From assembly GCF_003351345.1 (NCBI RefSeq), contig NZ_QQTO01000022.1:1-64000 (forward strand): a stretch of DNA of 64,000 nt. The letters are read 5' to 3'. The DNA is from Allobosea caraganae (GTDB lineage Bacteria; Pseudomonadota; Alphaproteobacteria; Rhizobiales; Beijerinckiaceae). The position numbers and the translations under genes were made by a program. The notes beneath the pieces were generated by a model. The model worked only from the letters and a program-made list of their open reading frames with translations. It ran no database searches and had not been told where the DNA came from. Positions 59,708-64,000 of this stretch are shown piece by piece. How positions within the stretch are numbered: the stretch's first letter is position 1; each line of letters opens with the position of its first letter.

Positions 59708-59922
59708 GTCGGTCTCCCTTCTATCCGGCCTCCGGCTTCGGAATGGCGGCGGCAAAAGCGCTCCGCATCATCACGGAACAAGGTCCATGCCGGTAGAGGA
59801 ATTTCGGTTCCCGGCTCCTGCCTCATCATCGTGAAAGATCTAGATCGAGCGGGCCGATCGGGATCGAGACGAGCGGCGCGGCACATCGCGCGGGCGATGC
59901 TACGAATGCGGGCTTCATCCAT
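59704..59922 (-). CDS. Small hypothetical protein
   Basis: The protein is 72 residues from the ATG at 59922, with AGGA before it; a longer frame upstream is low-complexity. It has a helical, Arg-rich start (MDEARIRSIARAMCRAARLD) and an aromatic end (PAWTLFRDDAERF). It is the first gene of a three-gene leftward unit. Confidence 0.5.
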   Translation of the reverse strand: MDEARIRSIARAMCRAARLDPDRPARSRSFTMMRQEPGTEIPLPAWTLFRDDAERFCRRHSEAGGRIEGRPT

Positions 59923-60244
59923 GGCCAAGTGTCCTGAATGCGCTGACGCAGTGGAAAACGCATGCCCACGAGAGGAGTTCCATGGCGAGGCGGGACCCTT
60001 GCAGGCGAGGATTCGGCGCATAATGATGTTGCGATGCAGCAGACAAAGAGGCCCTGCTAGCGTGAGCTGGCGGCGCCAAGTTTCCATAATGAACACTATG
60101 GGCGCGACTGGGGAACGATGTTTCAGCTGCAGTTCCGTTCGCCGATCAGCGTGTAGGTGGCCTCTCCAGCGCCATCTCAGGCCATGCCTACCAAAAGGTC
60201 GCAGTGATCGCCCGAAACCGTCGATGAGCGCCACAAATGGTCTG

Positions 60245-60454
60245 CTACCGGGTTCGAGGTGCCCGATGCTTGTTGGCCGCCGCGCCGTCAGGATCGTCTT
60301 CGGTAAAGGGAGCATGGGGACCCGTGGGATGTTCGGAGAGGGGGCTGGGCCCGGGCCTCTTCTGCTGCTGCTCACCTGGCTGCCCCGGACGCCGGGGCGT
60401 CTTGATGAGATCCGGCATGCTATTCGCCGGGGTGGTCGCGGATTTCTCTGCCAT
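60245..60454 (-). CDS. Disordered small hypothetical protein
   Basis: The protein is 69 residues from the ATG at 60454. It is rich in Pro, Gln and Gly (RRPGQPGEQQQKRPGPSPLS) and probably unstructured. There is GGGGACC upstream. It may be coding only in name; support is modest. Confidence 0.3.
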   Translation of the reverse strand: MAEKSATTPANSMPDLIKTPRRPGQPGEQQQKRPGPSPLSEHPTGPHAPFTEDDPDGAAANKHRAPRTR

Positions 60455-60730
60455 CGTGGTCCCCAGATTATTTGAACCGCTCCGAGCCAAATGCGGATCC
60501 AGTCCGTTGCTGACCTGAAAACGTCGGAGCGGAAAGATCAGTTCCGATGTGCCCAACGAAAGCGACGCCACCCGAGGATGACGCCGCCTAGACTACCAAG
60601 CGCCCCAAGCTGGGGTTATGAGGCGCCATCGGACAAACTTGGCAGCGATTCCATTCCGGCTCTCTCAAGTGATGTTCGCCTGGCGAAGACGGTGAGGCAG
60701 AACCCGCAAAGCAAATTCGGCCGGCCTAGG

Positions 60731-61033
60731 CTAGGTTGGCGGTGTGGGCGGCTCGTCTCCGTCGCCTTCCTCGTCGGAGCGAACCGACGTGGCTTCTTCC
60801 TTGAGTGTGTCACCTTCGAATTTTAGCGATGCCCGGTAGACCTCGTCGCCGACCTCGTCCTCTATCTGGACTTGGAGTGCAACTCGTTCACCGTTGGGAA
60901 GGCGCTCGCGGGCCATATCGACCAAAGCGCGTTGGGCGTCGTCGGTCGCGGCCTTCCGGTTCTTGAACTCCAGACCGTCCTCGTCCCGGAAGGTGCTATC
61001 GCCGTCATCGGTGGTGACAAAGAATTTCGGCAT
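60731..61033 (-). CDS. DUF6894-like small protein, second member
   Basis: The protein is 100 residues from the ATG at 61033, with AGGAGG seven bases before it. It begins MPKFFVTTDDGDSTFRDEDG, followed by a helix (DDAQRALVDMARERLPNGER) and a strand pair (VALQVQIEDEVGDEVYRASL), the same plan as the protein at 56446, with an extra acidic tail EEGDGDEPPTPPT. The function is unknown. Confidence 0.68.
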   Translation of the reverse strand: MPKFFVTTDDGDSTFRDEDGLEFKNRKAATDDAQRALVDMARERLPNGERVALQVQIEDEVGDEVYRASLKFEGDTLKEEATSVRSDEEGDGDEPPTPPT

Positions 61034-61213
61034 GGGCATGCCTCCTCGATCACCTCAATCACCTCACCTCGAATGTGTTCCAGCGAGGCCGCGATATCGT
61101 TGGCTGCGATGGAAGCCCAACGAACAGCTCTCGGTATCCGCTACGCCGTGAGCGATCGGCCGATCGCAAATCGGAGTCCGATGGCCCTGCGAAGTAGAAC
61201 TGGTCGTCTCGCC

Positions 61214-61456
61214 CTACGACCGCGGCAGTGCAGTTGGCACGGTCGCCACGAACTGGTCGACGGCGGCCCCCGCAATGTTACCCTGAGGAACAGAAACCGA
61301 CAGCCCCAGCACGATGTGGGCGAGCCACTCTTTCTTGCTCGCTTCGCGGGACGGGGAAGCCGCATCCCTCGCGGAAATCTCACTCCACGCTCGATTGAAC
61401 GCGGCTCCAATGCCGGCGAGTTCTTCAGGGCTAGCGGTAATAGAGCGGATCGGCAT
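61214..61456 (-). CDS. Small hypothetical protein
   Basis: The protein is 80 residues from the ATG at 61456. It is helical, with PEELAGIGAAFNRAWSEISA then SKKEWLAHIVLGLSVSVPQG. No domain is recognised. Upstream, on the other strand, a 15-codon frame with AAGG before it (61543-61590, MAEEPKRNGRMNYLR) is followed by a hairpin at 61594-61611. Confidence 0.45.
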   Translation of the reverse strand: MPIRSITASPEELAGIGAAFNRAWSEISARDAASPSREASKKEWLAHIVLGLSVSVPQGNIAGAAVDQFVATVPTALPRS

Positions 61457-61770
61457 CTTTTCACTCCATCGCTGCTCCAAGAGAGCAGTGATTGCGAATG
61501 GTACGCAAGGCAATTGCGTGCTCACCAAGGAGCGAAGTTAAGGATGGCTGAAGAACCCAAGCGAAACGGCCGAATGAACTACCTGCGATAAGCACCTCGG
61601 AGCCCCGAGGTTCCTGTAACGGCGTCCAGCCGGGCCAGCACTGGAATCATGAGACGATTCGTGACCCGAGGTTTATGACGGCGTTAGAGCAATCACCCAG
61701 ACCTTTGGCCCTACCGCTCATTCGCTGACAGTTTAAATCATTGGCCTGCGACGTGCTGGAGGATTTGCCA

Positions 61771-62010
61771 ATGACCTTTCATCCTTGGGGACTTCTCGCG
61801 GCGTGTGATCGGACCCCATGCACTGTAACGGATTGGACTGGCGACCGCCCCGAAAGGGCTTTTTCTAGCCTTCGATCGGCTTTGCGTTACTCCCGGGAAG
61901 CACTTCAGGAGGGCGCTGTGTTGGAGATCAGACTGCATGGCGATAGAACCGATGTCACCCTAACAGCCGACCACGTTGCCATCTTGCTCCGATTTGAAAA
62001 GACCGCGTGA
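61771..62010 (+). CDS. Small hypothetical protein
   Basis: The protein is 79 residues from the ATG at 61771, with GGAGG before it. It reads MTFHPWGLLAACDRTPCTVT, a helical middle SSLRSALRYSREALQEGAVL, and a beta end LEIRLHGDRTDVTLTADHVA. No family is assigned. Confidence 0.5.
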   Translation: MTFHPWGLLAACDRTPCTVTDWTGDRPERAFSSLRSALRYSREALQEGAVLEIRLHGDRTDVTLTADHVAILLRFEKTA

Positions 62011-62065
62011 ATCGCACTCAGGGTTAGGCGGACGGGTTGCCTTCGATCGCCAAGGAAGAGACGCC

Positions 62066-62158
62066 TCACATGAACAGCGGCATCATAACCGCGAAGCCCA
62101 GGGCGACGACCACGGCCATGCGAAACCAGACGCCCTGAATGCCTCGGCTGACTGTCAT
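62066..62158 (-). CDS. 30-residue single-helix micropeptide, copy 1
   Basis: MTVSRGIQGVWFRMAVVVAL followed by GFAVMMPLFM has a basic N-terminus and one hydrophobic helix. GAGCGGG lies upstream of the ATG. It matches the 30-residue frame at 62557-62649 in length and pattern. It lies inside the C-terminal part of a longer frame that I consider spurious. Confidence 0.45.
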   Translation of the reverse strand: MTVSRGIQGVWFRMAVVVALGFAVMMPLFM

Positions 62159-62556
62159 GACGCCCGCTCCGCGCTCTTGAGAAAAGGCGTAGTCAATCTT
62201 CGTGAACTTTATCACTGGGCACCGCATTGACGGCCGCTGCCTCAGAGTTTTCACCGGCTTTATTTTCGACTCGTTGCAATTTTCGCTCTTTGCGTTTGCG
62301 CCTTCTGATATTGAGAAGAATTGAAAGGCTACGATGAGAACGCTTACGACGTCGCATAGTGAAACCCACCATGTTTGAATTCGGATCATTTTGTTCGAAA
62401 AGGAAACAGCATCGGCATCGCTAAAGGAGACGCTGCAATGGGCGAGCCGAATTTCGGTTATCTTCGGTGGTCAGCGGATAAATAACCCGACCGATTGGCG
62501 CACTGGCGTTGTAATTTCGATTATTGCCTCGTGCGTGGGTAAATGCTCGCGAGAGG

Positions 62557-62649
62557 TTACATCAGCAACCGAAAGGCCGCCATGAATGCGACCGCAATCA
62601 CCATAGCGGCACGCAATACGATGCCGCGTACACTTTCGCTGACTAACAC
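62557..62649 (-). CDS. 30-residue single-helix micropeptide, copy 2
   Basis: This frame starts at GTG and reads MLVSESVRGIVLRAAMVIAV then AFMAAFRLLM. It shares with copy 1 the M-x-VS start, a Gly at 9, an Arg at 13, the Ala/Val helix and the final Met. AAGG is close before the GTG. Confidence 0.42.
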   Translation of the reverse strand: MLVSESVRGIVLRAAMVIAVAFMAAFRLLM

Positions 62650-62834
62650 CCTTCGCAAGGTGAGCTGACCGTCGGCTGTAGTCAATCCGATCTTTACCGG
62701 ATTCACGGGGGACTAGGTTCGAAGGTTGCGCGAGCTGAGTAGGCGTCGAGAGCTCTTAGTTTCGGGGCACGTAGAGCAAGTGTCTGGCTCCGATGAGCGG
62801 ATGACCGAAATCCAACAGCCCGCGTTTACGGCCG

Positions 62835-62945
62835 TCACGGAATTGGAAGAGGGAGGTAGAAGCCGACCGTCGCAGTAGCCGTCACCAAGATAATAACGGC
62901 CAACCACAGACAGAAATCTGTCTTAGTTTCGGAGTTCGAGAGCAT
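62835..62945 (-). CDS. 36-residue single-helix micropeptide
   Basis: From the ATG at 62945, with GGAGATGG before it, the frame reads MLSNSETKTDFCLWLAVIIL, then VTATATVGFYLPLPIP. It has a polar start and one membrane helix, and is not clearly related to the 30-residue pair. Confidence 0.4.
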   Translation of the reverse strand: MLSNSETKTDFCLWLAVIILVTATATVGFYLPLPIP

Positions 62946-63122
62946 AGCCATCCATCTCCATTGATTGCGAGATAAGTCCGCGATGGAGCTGGTCGTTCCA
63001 GAATTGCATAAAATCAGCGCGAATTTGGTAAATCAATTGTAACCCCCCGTCCTCGTGGGGACGAAGTTCGCGCCGATGGTTTGTCCTTCCCCGCTAGGCG
63101 GGCGTCACTTGCTCAGCGCAAA

Positions 63123-64000
63123 CTAGCCTCGCTCACCAAGCAGCTCGGATTTGTTCAGCCTTTCAATCAACGTGGAACTGGCTGCGTTTGCACCAATCAC
63201 TTCGGTATCCACGCCATGAGCTTTAAAGCGCTGGACGACCTTTTCCAGAGCGGCCACGGCTGTGATGTCCCAAAAATGCGCTTCAGATACGTCGATCAAC
63301 ACGCGCCTCCCCTCACCGTCTCGAACGTCGAAGCTATCGACGAACATGTCGGACGAGGCAAAGAAAACCTGCCCGAAGACCCGAAAGGTTAGCCGCTGCG
63401 CCGCTTCATCGTTTTCAACTTCGATGCGCATCAGCCGCGCCACTTTGAAGGCGAAGAAGACGCCGCTGAGAAGCACGCCCACCGCTACGCCTAGCGCTAG
63501 GTTGGAACTCGCAATCGTCACCAGAACGGTCGCCGCCATGACGGCGCTCGACATCTTGGGGTGGACGATCAGCGTGCGCAGCGAAGACCAATCGAATGTG
63601 TCGATAGAGACCATGACCATGATGGCCACGAGTGCGGCGACAGGAACCTGCGAAACGACCGGCTTCAACAGGACCATCAGAATCAGGAGCAGCGCCCCAG
63701 CAAACAAGGTCGATAGCCGTCCTCTGCCGCCATACTTCACATTGCTGACCGTCTGACCGATCATCCCGCAGCCCGCAATGCCGCCAAATAGGCTGGCCGC
63801 AACGTTCGCAACCCCAAGTCCCGAGCACTCGCGGTTCTTCGAGCTAGGCGTATCGGTCAGGTCATCGACCACGCTGGCCGTCATTAGGGATTCAAGCAGG
63901 CCAACCATGGCGATTGCGAGCGCAGGGCCGGCGATGATGCGAAGGGTATCGAGGTTTAGCGGTACGGATGGCCACGCAAACACAGGCAGCGAACTTGGTA
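63123..64000 (-). CDS. SulP family anion transporter, C-terminal part (runs off window)
   Basis: The frame stays open to the window end, so the N-terminal half is missing here; at least 292 codons are present. Membrane segments include AIAMVGLLESLMTASVVDDL, the CGMIGQTVSNVKYGGRGRLS stretch typical of SulP, and several further helices. From about 63350 to the stop lies a cytoplasmic STAS domain (FVDSFDVRDGEGRRVLIDVS). SulP proteins carry sulfate, bicarbonate or dicarboxylates; the substrate cannot be told. The stop is at 63123, with short GC hairpins beyond. Confidence 0.9.
   Translation of the reverse strand, partial: PSSLPVFAWPSVPLNLDTLRIIAGPALAIAMVGLLESLMTASVVDDLTDTPSSKNRECSGLGVANVAASLFGGIAGCGMIGQTVSNVKYGGRGRLSTLFAGALLLILMVLLKPVVSQVPVAALVAIMVMVSIDTFDWSSLRTLIVHPKMSSAVMAATVLVTIASSNLALGVAVGVLLSGVFFAFKVARLMRIEVENDEAAQRLTFRVFGQVFFASSDMFVDSFDVRDGEGRRVLIDVSEAHFWDITAVAALEKVVQRFKAHGVDTEVIGANAASSTLIERLNKSELLGERG

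Overview
This is a GC-rich window with strong codon-position bias. Its gene families (BKACE/DUF849, HcnABC-type amine dehydrogenase, Dpp-like transporters, DUF6894, Tat-signal prophage proteins) and its palindromic intergenic repeats point to an alphaproteobacterium of the Hyphomicrobiales. A Bosea- or Methylobacterium-like genome would fit, but the genus is inference. I see no rRNA, intact tRNA, CRISPR array or insertion sequence.

Region 1 (1-17,780). The window opens in the last 28 codons of an RTX protein whose end and terminator recur exactly at 17,642-17,780. Between them lie a gamma-glutamyltransferase, an operon of M20 amidohydrolase, amidase and family-5 solute-binding protein (SBP), a ferredoxin-NADP reductase, and a second operon of family-5 SBP, alpha/beta-hydrolase and SDR. 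RpiR and ROK regulators follow, then a 1221-residue secreted glycerophosphodiesterase-RTX fusion.

Region 2 (17,800-36,500) is a catabolic and uptake block for small amine, imino-acid or peptide-like substrates. BKACE and a class III aminotransferase are divergent from a DapA-like aldolase/deaminase, a three-subunit FAD/[2Fe-2S] dehydrogenase, a polar amino acid ABC permease and ATPase, a second DapA-like enzyme, a GSAM-like aminotransferase and an SDR. An IclR regulator, the matching SBP and a complete Dpp-like peptide transporter follow. The same operator-like sequence (ATGTTTTGYATAYMAAAC) stands in front of at least three of these units, so they are probably one regulon. The natural substrate is not known.

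Region 3 (36,500-54,700) is a phage-derived island. It holds an early leftward operon (excisionase-like HTH, two Tat-signal proteins, a ClpX-type zinc finger), a divergent XRE regulator and DUF3102 protein, and cargo-like genes (DedA, lipoproteins, a collagen-like membrane protein, a GIY-YIG-like protein). It ends with a leftward cassette of DNA-ejection or internal virion proteins. I find no integrase, terminase, portal or capsid gene, so it looks like a remnant, a satellite or a domesticated cassette.

Region 4 (54,700-64,000) carries a Crp/Fnr regulator and many short, poorly characterised genes, including two paralogous pairs and twin 30-residue single-helix micropeptides. It ends in the C-terminal part of a SulP transporter that runs off the window.
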